Numbered from the stretch's first letter, positions 1-8,178 are shown. The stretch is 64,000 nucleotides of DNA from SLDF01 sp964537925 (GCA_964537925.1 CAZICV010000008.1:36931-100930); one strand, 5' to 3'. Translations and numbers: made by a program. Notes: a model not told the origin generated them from the sequence alone.

Positions 1-1005
1 AAATGGGAGTATAGGCAGGAGGTCTATGAGCGGGATCATGCCGACGCTGATCTAGCGGTCGAGCCGCAAGTCTATGTCCCCAAGATTTACGGCAAGCCTT
101 TCGAGCGCATCCCGTTCAAGTTCTTCAATGCGACGACGCCGACTTCGCCAGTTGAGAAGCCGCCGATCCTCGATATCCTGACGCTCAACCTCTCACACTA
201 CAAGAGCTACGCGCAGCTTGAACAGGGACGCTTCTACACCTCCAACCCGGTCTATTACGTCAAAGGCGCGGAAGACGAAGACGAGTACCACATCGGCCCG
301 TCGATGGTGTGGGCGCTCGACGGTAACGGCGAAGCGGGCATCATCGAATACAACGGCCACGGCCTCAACAGCCTCGAAAAGGCGCTGACGACCAAGGAGA
401 ACCAAGCTGCCGCGCTTGGTGGTCGTCTGATCGGTGACAGCGCCACGGCTGGTCAGTCCGACAATCAGATCAAGCTCAAGGACCGCAACGAGCAGTCCTT
501 GCTTCTCAACGTCACGACCGTCCTCAACGAGAATTTCACCGAGCTTCTCCGTCTCGCGGGCGAGTGGCTGAACGAGAAGGAAGAGAACGAGGGCGTGGAG
601 TTCCGCGTCAATCAGGACTTCCTCCTCAATAACTTCGCCGCTCGCGAATTCCGGGCGATCACGCTCATGTGGCAGAACGGTTTGCTACCGCTCGACGTGA
701 TCTACGAATTCTTCCTTCAGCACGAGGTCATTCCCGAGTTCATTACCCTCGAAGTCTTCAAGCAGATGCTCGAAGATAATGAGCAGTTCATCAACAACCC
801 GGATGTTCTCGCCAAGCAGGATGGCTTCCCTGACTCCAAGGCTCAGCAGCAGCAGGAGCAGTTCGACAGCCAGCTTGAGTTCGACGCCAAGGAAGCTGAG
901 AAGGACCGCAAAGCCCGCGAGAAAGCAGCGGCCAACCAGCCTGACATCCCGCCGATGCCGTCTCAGGCAAGCCAAGCGAACCTCAAGGATAGGCAGAACG
1001 CTTAA
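1..1005 (+). CDS. Portal protein, DUF4055-like (5' end outside window)
   Basis: The frame is open from base 1, so only the C-terminal 334 residues are visible. The segment ILTLNLSHYKSYAQLEQGRF followed by YTSNPVYYV resembles the DUF4055 portal family, which forms the dodecameric DNA channel at the capsid vertex and binds terminase and connector proteins. The last 80 residues are charged and glutamine-rich (QQQQEQF), a common portal tail. It sits directly before the scaffold and capsid genes, the usual order, so the large terminase gene is expected to the left of the window. Family is from motif memory; the role is well supported by position. Confidence 0.8.
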   Translation, partial: KWEYRQEVYERDHADADLAVEPQVYVPKIYGKPFERIPFKFFNATTPTSPVEKPPILDILTLNLSHYKSYAQLEQGRFYTSNPVYYVKGAEDEDEYHIGPSMVWALDGNGEAGIIEYNGHGLNSLEKALTTKENQAAALGGRLIGDSATAGQSDNQIKLKDRNEQSLLLNVTTVLNENFTELLRLAGEWLNEKEENEGVEFRVNQDFLLNNFAAREFRAITLMWQNGLLPLDVIYEFFLQHEVIPEFITLEVFKQMLEDNEQFINNPDVLAKQDGFPDSKAQQQQEQFDSQLEFDAKEAEKDRKAREKAAANQPDIPPMPSQASQANLKDRQNA

Positions 1006-1008
1006 CCT

Positions 1009-1197
1009 ATGTCGCGCTGGCGTAATCCGGATGAAATCGACGAAGACGATACGGTTGAAGCTCCTGATTGGAGCGATGACAGTTTACTTGACGACGATGA
1101 CGAATCCGCACCCTTCTACGAAGACCCGGATGAACTCGAACGCCTGATTGATGAAGAGTTGGGAGCGCCTCAACCTTATCGTCGTCGTCGTTTGTGA
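1009..1197 (+). CDS. Small acidic protein of unknown function
   Basis: A 62-residue protein starting three bases after the portal stop. It is very acidic (runs such as DEDD and LLDDDDE) and ends in a basic RRRRL tail. I recognise no family. Tight spacing to the portal gene means co-translation with it. Small acidic proteins at this position may be capsid-assembly accessories, but that is only inference. The sequence AACCAATTTGGTT followed by a T-run just after its stop (1197-1215) could form a weak hairpin ending the upstream operon. Confidence 0.55.
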   Translation: MSRWRNPDEIDEDDTVEAPDWSDDSLLDDDDESAPFYEDPDELERLIDEELGAPQPYRRRRL

Positions 1198-1217
1198 ACC
1201 AATTTGGTTATTTTTAC

Positions 1218-1246
1218 TTGACACAAGTGGTTAGTTAGACTAACAT
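1218..1246 (+). promoter_or_regulatory. Promoter of the scaffold-capsid operon with palindromic operator
   Basis: TTGACA (1218-1223), a 17-bp spacer and TAACAT (1241-1246) form a good sigma70-like promoter. The palindrome GTTAGTTAGACTAAC (1230-1244) covers the 3' half of the spacer and the -10, so a bound repressor would block RNA polymerase. The same motif recurs at many other starts in the window. Confidence 0.75.
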
Positions 1247-1318
1247 AGGACCCACTTGAGACAACGAGTCCCGAAACTCGTTTGTTCTCTGGGATAGCGC
1301 CCGGCGCGTCCCGCAAAT

Positions 1319-1337
1319 CCTGCGGAGGGTCCGCAGG
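1319..1337 (+). promoter_or_regulatory. Hairpin in the 5' leader of the scaffold gene
   Basis: CCTGCGGA-GGG-TCCGCAGG is a perfect 8-bp stem with a 3-base loop. It lies in an unusually long leader (about 130 bases) between promoter and scaffold start. A second imperfect stem (GAGACAACGAG with CTCGTTTGTTCTC) precedes it at about 1258-1290. There is no T-run, so this is not a terminator; a role in mRNA stability or translation is inference. Confidence 0.5.
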
Positions 1338-1386
1338 TAGGTATTCACAGTGTGAAGCCGCTCTTTCATCCTCGGTGAGGAAATAC

Positions 1387-2148
1387 ATGCCTGTTATCAC
1401 GTTCGAATCCAAGGAAGCGATTCCGGAGGGTCTCCGCGAATTTGCAACCGAGACCGAAGGAAAGTTCACCGTCAAGGTGGCTCCCGAAGTCAAGCTCAAC
1501 GAGTTCCGCGACAAGAATATTGCCCTGTCGCAGCAGATCGAGACGCTCACGCCGGTCATGGCGCGCATCAAGGAAATCGCTGGGGAAGACCTCGACGTTT
1601 TCGCCAACGAACTGACCGAACTCAAGAGCATCGCCCAGCGCGTGTCCGATGGTGAACTCAAGACCACCGAGGACATCGAAAAGGCGGTGGCCGAACGCGT
1701 TAAGGCTGTGAAGGACGGCTACGAGCAGAACCAGAAGTCCGAACGCGACCTCCGCACCAAGGCGGAACGGGACCGCGATGAACTCAAGGTCGCGCTCGAT
1801 CACACGAACATTCGCCACGCCATCACGGCGTCGGTGATCGCCCCGAATTCCGGCGTCCGTCCTGAGGCGCTCGGTGACATCCTCGAACGAGCCTACAAGC
1901 TCTTCAAGTGGGTGGATGGGAAGCCGGTCCCGATGAACGGCGAAAGCACGATTTTTGGCGCTGACGGCTCCGAGCCGATGACGCCGAAGGAGTGGCTGAC
2001 CAAGCTGCGCGATGAAGCCCCCTACTTCTTCCAAGGAAATGGCGGCGGTGGCGCGAGCGGCGGAACGACTTCCAAGCACGGTCTGAGCGCGGCGGAAATC
2101 GCCAAGCTCTCTCCGGCACAGAAATTGGCGCTCGCCAACGCAGGCTAA
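1387..2148 (+). CDS. Putative capsid scaffolding protein
   Basis: A 253-residue protein lying between portal and major capsid, the standard place for a scaffold. It is rich in Lys, Glu and Asp with long predicted helices (about residues 30-150, heptad-like, including KSERDLRTKAERDRDEL), then a glycine-rich linker (GNGGGGASGG) and a short helical tail ending LSPAQKLALANAG; such a tail commonly binds the coat protein. ATG 1387 is chosen because GAGGAAA lies just upstream; an in-frame start at 1282 would run through the leader hairpins. Scaffolds transiently shape the procapsid and then leave or are cleaved. Confidence 0.75.
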   Translation: MPVITFESKEAIPEGLREFATETEGKFTVKVAPEVKLNEFRDKNIALSQQIETLTPVMARIKEIAGEDLDVFANELTELKSIAQRVSDGELKTTEDIEKAVAERVKAVKDGYEQNQKSERDLRTKAERDRDELKVALDHTNIRHAITASVIAPNSGVRPEALGDILERAYKLFKWVDGKPVPMNGESTIFGADGSEPMTPKEWLTKLRDEAPYFFQGNGGGGASGGTTSKHGLSAAEIAKLSPAQKLALANAG

Positions 2149-2200
2149 CCGCCTCGGCAACGACCGCCTTGCAGGCCCCGGCATCTGATCGCCTACCGGG

Positions 2201-2215
2201 GTTAGTTTAACCAAC
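2201..2215. promoter_or_regulatory. Operator-like palindrome upstream of the capsid gene
   Basis: GTTAGTTTAACCAAC differs by one base from the perfect palindrome of the regulon. There is no convincing -35 at the right distance, so it may act as a promoter-independent (stoperator-like) site. A CCCCGG...CCGGGG pair (2176-2201) flanks it. Confidence 0.5.
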
Positions 2216-2260
2216 CTCTAGGCGGTTGTTGTTCAATAATCCTAACGGAGTTGCAGTCAA

Positions 2261-3184
2261 GTGCTTACCCTTCACGAAGCCGCTAAGCAGTTCGATACCG
2301 ATCTGAAGCGGCAGGCGATCATCGAAATGTTCGCCGGTTCGACCGAACTGAACGCGGTTCTGCCGTTCATGGACCTGCCCGGTGGTAGCTACAGCTACAA
2401 TCAGGAAGGCAAGCTGCCGAGCGTCGGCTTCCGTGGCATCAACGAGGGTTACACCTCCAGCGTCGGCGTCATCAATCCGCAGACCGAGACCCTCAAGATC
2501 GCTGGCGGCGACCTTGACGTGGACAAGGCTCTCATCAAGATGCACGGCGCGGGCGTCCGCACCACGCAGGAAGAGATGAAGGTCAAGGCGTTCGGCCAGA
2601 CCATCACCGACTGCTTCATCAACGGCGACGCCTCGGACGGTGTGAGCTTCGACGGCCTGCGTCGTCGTGTCACCGGCTATCAGCTTCTCGTTGCCAACGA
2701 GGACAATCCGGGCGCTTCGGGTCCGCTGTCGCTGGCCACGCTGGATGAGGCCATCGACCGCGTGCAGGGTCCGACGCACCTCATCATGGACGGCCGGATG
2801 CGCAACCTCCTGTCGCGCGCCGCGAAGGCTGGTATCGGTGGTGATCTGGACTGGTCGAAGGATGACTTCGGTCGTCGGATCGCCTTCTACAACGATCTGC
2901 CGATCCTCGTGACCGGCGAGAACGCTGCGGGTGAACGCATCCTCGACTTCAACGAGTCGGGTCCGGACGGCACCTCCAACACCGGCTCGCTCTATGTCGT
3001 CGCCTTCGGTGAGGGCAAGGTCAAGATGCTGCAGAACGGCATCATGGAAGTGACCGACCTCGGTGAGATCGACGCGCAGCCGGTTCTTCGCACCCGCGTC
3101 GAGTGGCTCGTCGGCATGGCCATCGAGAACGGCAAGGCCGTCTCGCGCGTCGCCGGTATCACCAAGGCCGCGATGGTCGCCTAA
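2261..3184 (+). CDS. Putative major capsid protein
   Basis: A 307-residue protein with a GTG start; GGAG lies about ten bases upstream (2247-2250). It follows the scaffold gene and precedes a decoration-like protein and the connector genes, which identifies it as the coat protein by synteny. Features fitting a capsid protein are an N-terminal helical arm, a long beta-rich middle and the segment GRRIAFYNDLPILVTGEN, similar in style to coat-protein P-domains. I cannot place it in a specific HK97-fold subfamily by eye. A hairpin terminator (3192-3216) follows and may reduce read-through relative to this very highly needed protein. Confidence 0.75.
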   Translation: MLTLHEAAKQFDTDLKRQAIIEMFAGSTELNAVLPFMDLPGGSYSYNQEGKLPSVGFRGINEGYTSSVGVINPQTETLKIAGGDLDVDKALIKMHGAGVRTTQEEMKVKAFGQTITDCFINGDASDGVSFDGLRRRVTGYQLLVANEDNPGASGPLSLATLDEAIDRVQGPTHLIMDGRMRNLLSRAAKAGIGGDLDWSKDDFGRRIAFYNDLPILVTGENAAGERILDFNESGPDGTSNTGSLYVVAFGEGKVKMLQNGIMEVTDLGEIDAQPVLRTRVEWLVGMAIENGKAVSRVAGITKAAMVA

Positions 3185-3191
3185 CCAGATC

Positions 3192-3216
3192 GGGGAGGGT
3201 TTCGGCCCTCCCCTTT
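3192..3216 (+). terminator. Terminator or attenuator after the capsid gene
   Basis: GGGGAGGG, loop TTTCGG, CCCTCCCC, then TTT: a perfect 8-bp GC-rich stem with a short T-tract, just after the capsid stop. The short T-tract suggests partial termination. Confidence 0.65.
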
Positions 3217-3269
3217 GGTGACGCACCACTCTTCTTTCTGCTTCTCAACCAAGGACTCCGAGAACTCCA

Positions 3270-3719
3270 ATGTCGAAGATGAACACCTCGCATCGTTATA
3301 TCTACGATGCCGCCCCGGCGACGCTCCTCCGCGCCCGGACTGCTGCCGCTGTGACCTCCACTGGCGACTCCTCGGTCGTCGTTCTGGATACGCTCAAGGG
3401 CTTTTGGAACACCGCTGGTGAACTGGCCGATGAAACTTTCGCCATCGTCATCAACGTCACCGATCTGGACGCCACCACTGGCGACGAGACCTACTCGCTT
3501 GCGGCCAAGGCGACCAACGCTGCCGGTGTGGTCAACAACGCTGCCGCTCTCGGCACGCTGGCGATCAACGCTGTCGGCCAGTACGTCATTCTGGTCGATG
3601 CCGCCACCGTCAAGAAGGTCGCGTCGAACTTCGGCGGCGTCAAGCTGACCGCGACGCTGGCTGGCACCACGCCGTCCATCACCTATCACTCGTGGATTAG
3701 CCAGATCGTCAAGGCGTAA
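3270..3719 (+). CDS. Putative capsid decoration (cement) protein
   Basis: A 149-residue protein rich in Ala, Thr, Val and Asn with little charge, predicted mostly beta, like surface structural proteins. It is flanked by terminators on both sides (3192-3216 and 3735-3758) and follows the coat gene, which is where head decoration proteins are usually encoded. No motif is diagnostic, so the role is inferred from position and composition. ATG 3270 is chosen; an alternative is the ATG at 3279 (MNTSHRY). Confidence 0.5.
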   Translation: MSKMNTSHRYIYDAAPATLLRARTAAAVTSTGDSSVVVLDTLKGFWNTAGELADETFAIVINVTDLDATTGDETYSLAAKATNAAGVVNNAAALGTLAINAVGQYVILVDAATVKKVASNFGGVKLTATLAGTTPSITYHSWISQIVKA

Positions 3720-3734
3720 GCCTTGCGATTTGAT

Positions 3735-3758
3735 GGGACCTCTTCGGAGGTCCCTTTT
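3735..3758 (+). terminator. Rho-independent terminator
   Basis: GGGACCTC-TTCG-GAGGTCCC-TTTT: an 8-bp perfect stem, a stable TTCG tetraloop and a T-run. This is a textbook intrinsic terminator ending the head transcript. Confidence 0.9.
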
Positions 3759-3793
3759 CCACTTCCCTCCCCGACACGAAGCAAAGGCAACCG

Positions 3794-4189
3794 ATGAGCC
3801 AGCTTTATACCTGCTATTCGCCCAGCGGCGAGAAGTTCGAACTTTCGCGCGCCAATTTCCTCGACTGTACGCTGCACTACGGTTTCACGACCAACGCTCC
3901 CGGCGCTCCTGCGGCTCCGATCCCCGCTCCCGTGGAAGCACCGGCTCCTGTCGAGTCGAGCGCTCCTGAGGAGATTATCGAGGATGAAGACGGTGAAGAC
4001 GCGGCTCTCGACGAAGACGGTGAAGACGCCGACTACGCTGACTTCGCCAACGAGGTCGATGAAGCCGAGCCGCTGACCTTTGCTGACAAGGATGCCGTCA
4101 AGGCGTTCCTTCGTGATCGTCATATCGAATTTGATGGTCGCGCCAGCTTCGACACGCTGGTTGCGCTGGCGAGCAACGTCCCCGCCTAA
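3794..4189 (+). CDS. Acidic linker protein with C-terminal HeH/SAP-like helix pair
   Basis: A 131-residue protein: a compact N-terminus (MSQLYTCYSPSGEKFELSRA), a Pro/Ala linker (35-60), a Glu/Asp-rich region (EDEDGEDAALDEDGEDAD) and a C-terminal segment DKDAVKAFLRDRHIEFDGR followed by ASFDTLVALA. That last part matches the pattern of HeH/SAP or Rho-N-like helical hairpins often found at the C-terminus of small phage head proteins. The likely role is in the head or head-tail junction; unproven. A strong terminator follows. Confidence 0.5.
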   Translation: MSQLYTCYSPSGEKFELSRANFLDCTLHYGFTTNAPGAPAAPIPAPVEAPAPVESSAPEEIIEDEDGEDAALDEDGEDADYADFANEVDEAEPLTFADKDAVKAFLRDRHIEFDGRASFDTLVALASNVPA

Positions 4190-4214
4190 GCGCGATACCT
4201 TTCTCGGGTTCTCT

Positions 4215-4251
4215 GGACGCTCGGCAGTTCCGCTGTCGGGCGTTCTTTTTT
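4215..4251 (+). terminator. Rho-independent terminator
   Basis: GGACGCTCGGCAG, loop TTCCG, CTGTCGGGCGTTC, then six T. The stem has one or two G-U pairs. It ends the transcript of the acidic linker protein just ahead of the connector genes. Confidence 0.85.
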
Positions 4252-4261
4252 GGAGTAGATC

Positions 4262-4774
4262 ATGGTCACCCTCGTTGTTGAAGACGGCACCGGCCTTCCC
4301 ACCGCCAACTCTCTTTGCTCGGTTGAGGATGCTGACGCACTTCTTGAAGTGAACGTGCATTCGACGTGGGCGGCGATCACCGAGGAGGAGCGCAAGGAGA
4401 AGCTCCTGATTTGGGCAACCCGACTGCTGTGCGAACGAGCACGTTGGAAAGGAGTCCGCGTCTCTGAAACTTCCGGCCTGCCTTTCCCTCGGTCAGGTCT
4501 TCGCAACGCTGACGGCGGCTTCTATCCGGACGACGATGTGCCTCTGCCGGTCAAGACCGCTGTCGCGACGCTGGCTGACTTCCTCAACAGCGGCGATCCC
4601 ACTGTCCCCAATGGACAGAGCAACCTCACCCGTCTCGACGTGGATGTGATCTCTATCCAGTTCGACGTGAACACCTCGCCGGAGCGCTGGCCTAGCTCTC
4701 TCAGCTACATCCTCCGTGACATTGCTCAAATCACCACGGGCCGCAACAACGGCAAGCGTATCGTCAAGCACTAA
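4262..4774 (+). CDS. Head-completion adaptor, DnaT-like (DnaT_2) family
   Basis: A 170-residue protein whose opening (VVEDGTGLPTANSLCSVEDADAL split by W..I..EE) and the later LPFPRSGL segment match the phage family annotated as DnaT-like ssDNA-binding protein (DnaT_2). In phages this gene sits right after the capsid module and is thought to be the adaptor that docks onto the portal. It is translationally coupled to the next gene (stop and start overlap as TAATG at 4772-4776). The name DnaT reflects weak homology only; a head-tail connector role is the better inference. Confidence 0.65.
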   Translation: MVTLVVEDGTGLPTANSLCSVEDADALLEVNVHSTWAAITEEERKEKLLIWATRLLCERARWKGVRVSETSGLPFPRSGLRNADGGFYPDDDVPLPVKTAVATLADFLNSGDPTVPNGQSNLTRLDVDVISIQFDVNTSPERWPSSLSYILRDIAQITTGRNNGKRIVKH

Positions 4775-5148
4775 TGACTGATCTCGTCTCCACCGCTCAA
4801 GCCGCCATCATCGCGGCTTTCAAGGGACCCCTCAAGCCGTTCCTCAAGGAAGTCACCTTCGACTTCCTGACCTCGACGGGTGATTACGATGCGGAGAACG
4901 ATAGTGTCAACGAAGTCTATGACTCTTATGGACCGTTCGAGGTGCCTGTCGTTCGGACGACTTCCGAAGACCTGAGCCAGTATAGCGTAGAGAAAACTGA
5001 CTCCAAGATTATCGTCCCCGGCAACTGGCTTCCTAACGCGATGGAGGCATCTGATCGTGTTCGCATCGCCGGACAGATTTGGGTGGTCCGTAAGACCGTA
5101 GATGTTCCCGGTAATGTTGTTTACATCTTGTTCGTCAGGCGTACCTAA
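4774..5148 (+). CDS. Putative head-tail stopper/connector
   Basis: A 124-residue protein, mainly beta (VRIAGQIWVVRKTVDVPGN near the C-terminus). It is encoded between the adaptor and the gp10-like neck protein, the standard position for the stopper that closes the portal channel after packaging. Both ends overlap neighbours by one base (TAATG). No catalytic motif. Assigned by synteny. Confidence 0.55.
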   Translation: MTDLVSTAQAAIIAAFKGPLKPFLKEVTFDFLTSTGDYDAENDSVNEVYDSYGPFEVPVVRTTSEDLSQYSVEKTDSKIIVPGNWLPNAMEASDRVRIAGQIWVVRKTVDVPGNVVYILFVRRT

Positions 5149-5630
5149 TGGCATATATCACCAACCGCCAGCAGGTGGAGAAACAGGTCCGCGCTTCCAT
5201 GGCGAATTTCCGGAAGCGTCTCGCTCGCGGTATCGAGGAAATCTGTCATGAGGCGGATGACACGATCAAGGCGCATACACCTGTCTGGTCGGGCAAGGCT
5301 GTGAGAAATTACATCTGGTCCACCGGGAGACCGTCTGCTCAGGTATACGATCCGATCGACAACGGACCTCCCGGCCCCACCAACTCCATGCCGCTCGGCA
5401 CCGAGCCTCGCCGCGCCCCTAATGAGAGCGCCGCTCGTGAAACCCTGTTGGCGCTGGACTTCTCGAATCCATTCCAGAGCTTCATCCTCACGAACAACGC
5501 GGAGGATATCGGCGGATTGGAATACGGCCTGCTGCCTACCCCTGAGCGATCCCGCTCCCCTAACGGCATGTTCGGTCTGACGCAGAATTACATCAGCGAG
5601 CTTGTACGCTCCAAGGGCTTCCTGAGATGA
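5148..5630 (+). CDS. Putative neck / tail-completion protein (HK97 gp10-like)
   Basis: A 160-residue protein with an N-terminal helix (QVEKQVRASMANFRKRLARG) and then the phrase HTPVWSGKAVRNYIWSTG, which recalls the HK97 gp10 family pattern (helix, then TPVdTG.l..S). These proteins join the capsid connector to the tail. It overlaps the tail-terminator gene by four bases (ATGA at 5627). Its length fits the family. Confidence 0.6.
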   Translation: MAYITNRQQVEKQVRASMANFRKRLARGIEEICHEADDTIKAHTPVWSGKAVRNYIWSTGRPSAQVYDPIDNGPPGPTNSMPLGTEPRRAPNESAARETLLALDFSNPFQSFILTNNAEDIGGLEYGLLPTPERSRSPNGMFGLTQNYISELVRSKGFLR

Positions 5631-6067
5631 GTGAAGAAAGTCAACGCGTCTATCTCTCCAACCGCGTTGCGGTGAAGATGAAGGCGTTCGATCCTACCCT
5701 CCCCATCGGTTATCCGAACCAGAAGTTCGATCCGCCTGAGAATGCGGTTTACGCTCGAATGTTCCTTCTCGGCGGACGTGGTTTGACCGTAGCCAAGTCC
5801 GGCGAGCAGATCGTCAATCGCAAGACTGGCATCTTGCAGGTTTCCTTCTTCTCCCCGGCTGAGAGCGGGACCAAGCGCGCCTGCCTCGCCATGGATGAAC
5901 TCGTCAAATGGTTCGAGAACTTCCGAGGCCGTGACGCCGAAGGAGTTTCCTACACCTTCAAGGTTGCTGAGACGCGGCACCCTGACGCTGCTGGTGGTTG
6001 GCATCAGTCGATTGTTCGCATCCCCTATTTCCGGGATGAATATCAGACATTGACGCCGGTCAGCTAA
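5627..6067 (+). CDS. Putative tail terminator protein
   Basis: A 146-residue protein with the look of the DUF4128/minor tail terminator group: an N-terminal helix, a beta-strand segment (NAVYARMFLLGGRG), then ILQVSFFSPAESGTK and a following helix, and a final strand FRDEYQTL. The terminator hexamer caps the tail tube and binds the neck. It overlaps the preceding gene by four bases. In most relatives the tail tube gene comes next; here a foreign, oppositely oriented proA-nadD pair intervenes. Confidence 0.6.
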   Translation: MSEESQRVYLSNRVAVKMKAFDPTLPIGYPNQKFDPPENAVYARMFLLGGRGLTVAKSGEQIVNRKTGILQVSFFSPAESGTKRACLAMDELVKWFENFRGRDAEGVSYTFKVAETRHPDAAGGWHQSIVRIPYFRDEYQTLTPVS

Positions 6068-6074
6068 GCCTGAC

Positions 6075-6701
6075 TTACGCAATAGAACGATGGGTAACGG
6101 CGTCGCGAAGCTGCGCCGAGTCCAATCGATCCGGCCAATGCGGATCAGCCTTGCGCAAGGCGGTGGCCGACTGCGGATCAGGGTCAAAACGCAGTAGCAC
6201 CAGAGCAGGCACGCTCCATTCCACCTGATTGCGAAAGCTGGCGGCGGACAGCCGGTAGCGGCGCAGCCAAGTCATTGCAGAACTCATAACAGCGGCAGAA
6301 TCATACCCCGGTCGGGCGATCACCGCGATTGGCATGGCGCGAGCGATATCCCGCCAGCCGCGCCAACGGTGGAATTGCCCGAGGTTGTCTGCACCCATCA
6401 GCCAGACGAAACGACGCTTAGACCACCGCCTCCGCAGTTTGCGCAGGGTGTCCACGGTAAAGCGGGTGCCAAGCTCGCGTTCCAATGCGGTTACTCGGAT
6501 CGGCACGCGCCGGGCTTGCCTTTGCGCCGAAGCGACACGCGCTACCAGAGGAGCCATGCCTGCTGCTGGCTTTAGTGGATTACCGGGCGAGACCAGCCAC
6601 CACACCTCATCGAGACCGAGCGCCGCCTTGGCGAACAGACTAATCCGGCGATGCCCTCCGTGGGCTGGGTTGAAACTACCGCCCAAGAGGCCGACGCGCA
6701 T
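6075..6701 (-). CDS. nadD: Nicotinate-nucleotide adenylyltransferase (NadD)
   Basis: Transfers AMP from ATP to nicotinate mononucleotide, the penultimate step of NAD synthesis. The protein of 208 residues starts MRVGLLGGSFNPAHGGH, containing the nucleotidyltransferase signature GGSFNPxHxGH, and later has WLVSPGNPLKP, GTRFTVDTLRKLRRR and FVWLMGADNL, all hallmarks of NadD. ATG 6701 is chosen because GGAGG lies about six bases upstream and the family starts here. It lies 23 bases after proA, reproducing the chromosomal proA-nadD order of alphaproteobacteria, and ends seven bases from the phage tail-terminator stop. The wording of the motifs looks sphingomonad-like. All key residues appear intact. 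Confidence 0.92.
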   Translation of the reverse strand: MRVGLLGGSFNPAHGGHRRISLFAKAALGLDEVWWLVSPGNPLKPAAGMAPLVARVASAQRQARRVPIRVTALERELGTRFTVDTLRKLRRRWSKRRFVWLMGADNLGQFHRWRGWRDIARAMPIAVIARPGYDSAAVMSSAMTWLRRYRLSAASFRNQVEWSVPALVLLRFDPDPQSATALRKADPHWPDRLDSAQLRDAVTHRSIA

Positions 6702-6724
6702 GAAACCCTCCCGCCCGCGTCGCT

Positions 6725-8005
6725 TTATGGTCTGACCTGTCCGGCTCCACGAACCTGCCACTTGTATGTGGTCAACCCTTCGAGCGCGACAGGTCCCCGC
6801 GCGTGGAGCCGCCCGGTAGCGATGCCGATCTCTGCGCCTAGGCCGAACTCTCCGCCATCGGCAAACTGCGTCGAAGCGTTGACCATGACGATTGCGCTAT
6901 CCACCTCGTTAAGGAAGCGCTCCGCCGCTGTCGTATCGGAGGTGACAATTGCGTCGGTGTGTGCCGAGCTATGCTGCGCGATGTGAGACATCGCTGCGTC
7001 AAGTCCATCCACCACCGCGACTGAGAGGATCGTGTCGAGGTATTCGGTGTCCCAATCTTCGCTCGTGGCGGGGATTACGCGCGGATCGAGCGTACAAGCG
7101 CGAGCATCTCCACGCAACTCACACCCGGCGGCGAGCAACACGCCAATCACCTCTGGCGCGGTGGGAAACTGCGCATCTATCAGCAAGGTTTCCATCGCTC
7201 CGCAGATGCCGGTGCGACGCAACTTGGCGTTGAGCACGATGGATTTCGCCATCTCGGGATCAGCGGCGGAATGGAGATAGGTGTGACAGATTCCGTCGAG
7301 ATGGGCGAGCACCGGGACCCGCGCATCGGCCTGAACCCGAGCCACAAGACTCTTACCTCCCCTCGGCACGATCATGTCGATAAGACCAGCCGCCGTCAGC
7401 ATAGCTCCGACTGCCGCGCGATCTTGTGTAGGCATGAGTTGCACTGCGGCAGCGGGAGCGCCTGCCGAGGCTAAACCCGTCTGAAGCGCAGCTAGGATCG
7501 CGCGGTTCGAGTTCACCGCCTCACTCCCGCCGCGCAGCAGCACGGCGTTCCCCGAGCGGAAGCACAATGCGGCGGCGTCAGCGGTCACGTTGGGACGGCT
7601 TTCGTAGATGATCCCGATAAGCCCGATAGGCACCCGCACCCGGCTAAGTTGAAGGCCGTTGGGACGCTCGCTTCGGTCAATTACCTCGCCTACCGGATCA
7701 GGTAGGTTTGCAACCTGATCGACTGCATCGGCAATCCCTGCAAGGCGCGCAGGATCGAGCTTCAGTCGGTCGAGTATTGCCGTAGTCAACCCGTTTGCCT
7801 CCCCCGCAGCAAGATCGCGTGCATTGGCGGCGAGAATTTCATCTTGCGCATCGCGTAGCGCTTGGGAGGCGGCGTGCAGGGCTTTGCCCTTGGTAGAGCT
7901 ATCGAGCCGCGCAAGCTCACGCTGCGCCGCGCGTCCAGCCAAGGCTAGGCGATCTACGATCTGGTCAATGGACTCGTTCTCGGCGGCAAGGGTTTGGACA
8001 GGCAT
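6725..8005 (-). CDS. proA: Glutamate-5-semialdehyde dehydrogenase (ProA)
   Basis: Reduces gamma-glutamyl phosphate to glutamate semialdehyde with NADPH, the second step of proline synthesis. The 426-residue form matches the family length (E. coli 417). Visible motifs are GIIYESRPNVTADAAALCF, VILR-type GNAVLLRGGSEA, IVPRGGKSLV, LAHLDGICHTY, NAKLRRTGICGAMETLL with the catalytic Cys, VNASTQFADGGEFGLGAEIG and LTTYKW. The start at 8005 fits family N-termini; an ATG at 8074 has a better ribosome site (GGAAGG) and would add 23 residues. It lies antisense inside the phage tail module, so it was probably captured from a host chromosome with nadD. No partner proB is present. Confidence 0.93.
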   Translation of the reverse strand: MPVQTLAAENESIDQIVDRLALAGRAAQRELARLDSSTKGKALHAASQALRDAQDEILAANARDLAAGEANGLTTAILDRLKLDPARLAGIADAVDQVANLPDPVGEVIDRSERPNGLQLSRVRVPIGLIGIIYESRPNVTADAAALCFRSGNAVLLRGGSEAVNSNRAILAALQTGLASAGAPAAAVQLMPTQDRAAVGAMLTAAGLIDMIVPRGGKSLVARVQADARVPVLAHLDGICHTYLHSAADPEMAKSIVLNAKLRRTGICGAMETLLIDAQFPTAPEVIGVLLAAGCELRGDARACTLDPRVIPATSEDWDTEYLDTILSVAVVDGLDAAMSHIAQHSSAHTDAIVTSDTTAAERFLNEVDSAIVMVNASTQFADGGEFGLGAEIGIATGRLHARGPVALEGLTTYKWQVRGAGQVRP

Positions 8006-8149
8006 ATCTCTAACTAACACTGTGCGGGGCAGTTTGGCGACAAGGTTATAAATCCCAACATCAAGTGGAGCCATAGTAGCGCCTTCCAGCACAGGATTGG
8101 AATTTCTCTATCCCATGAGATGTAAGCCTGAACCTGTTGGTTATTCTCC

Positions 8150-8178
8150 TTGACTTTTTGAACCAAAAAGGTTAGTAT
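8150..8178 (+). promoter_or_regulatory. Promoter of the tail operon
   Basis: TTGACT (8150-8155), 17 bp, TAGTAT (8173-8178). The spacer holds a perfect palindrome CTTTTTG-AAC-CAAAAAG (8154-8170), and the -10 overlaps a half operator GTTAGTAT. It gives the tail genes their own start after the antisense proA-nadD block. Confidence 0.75.
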
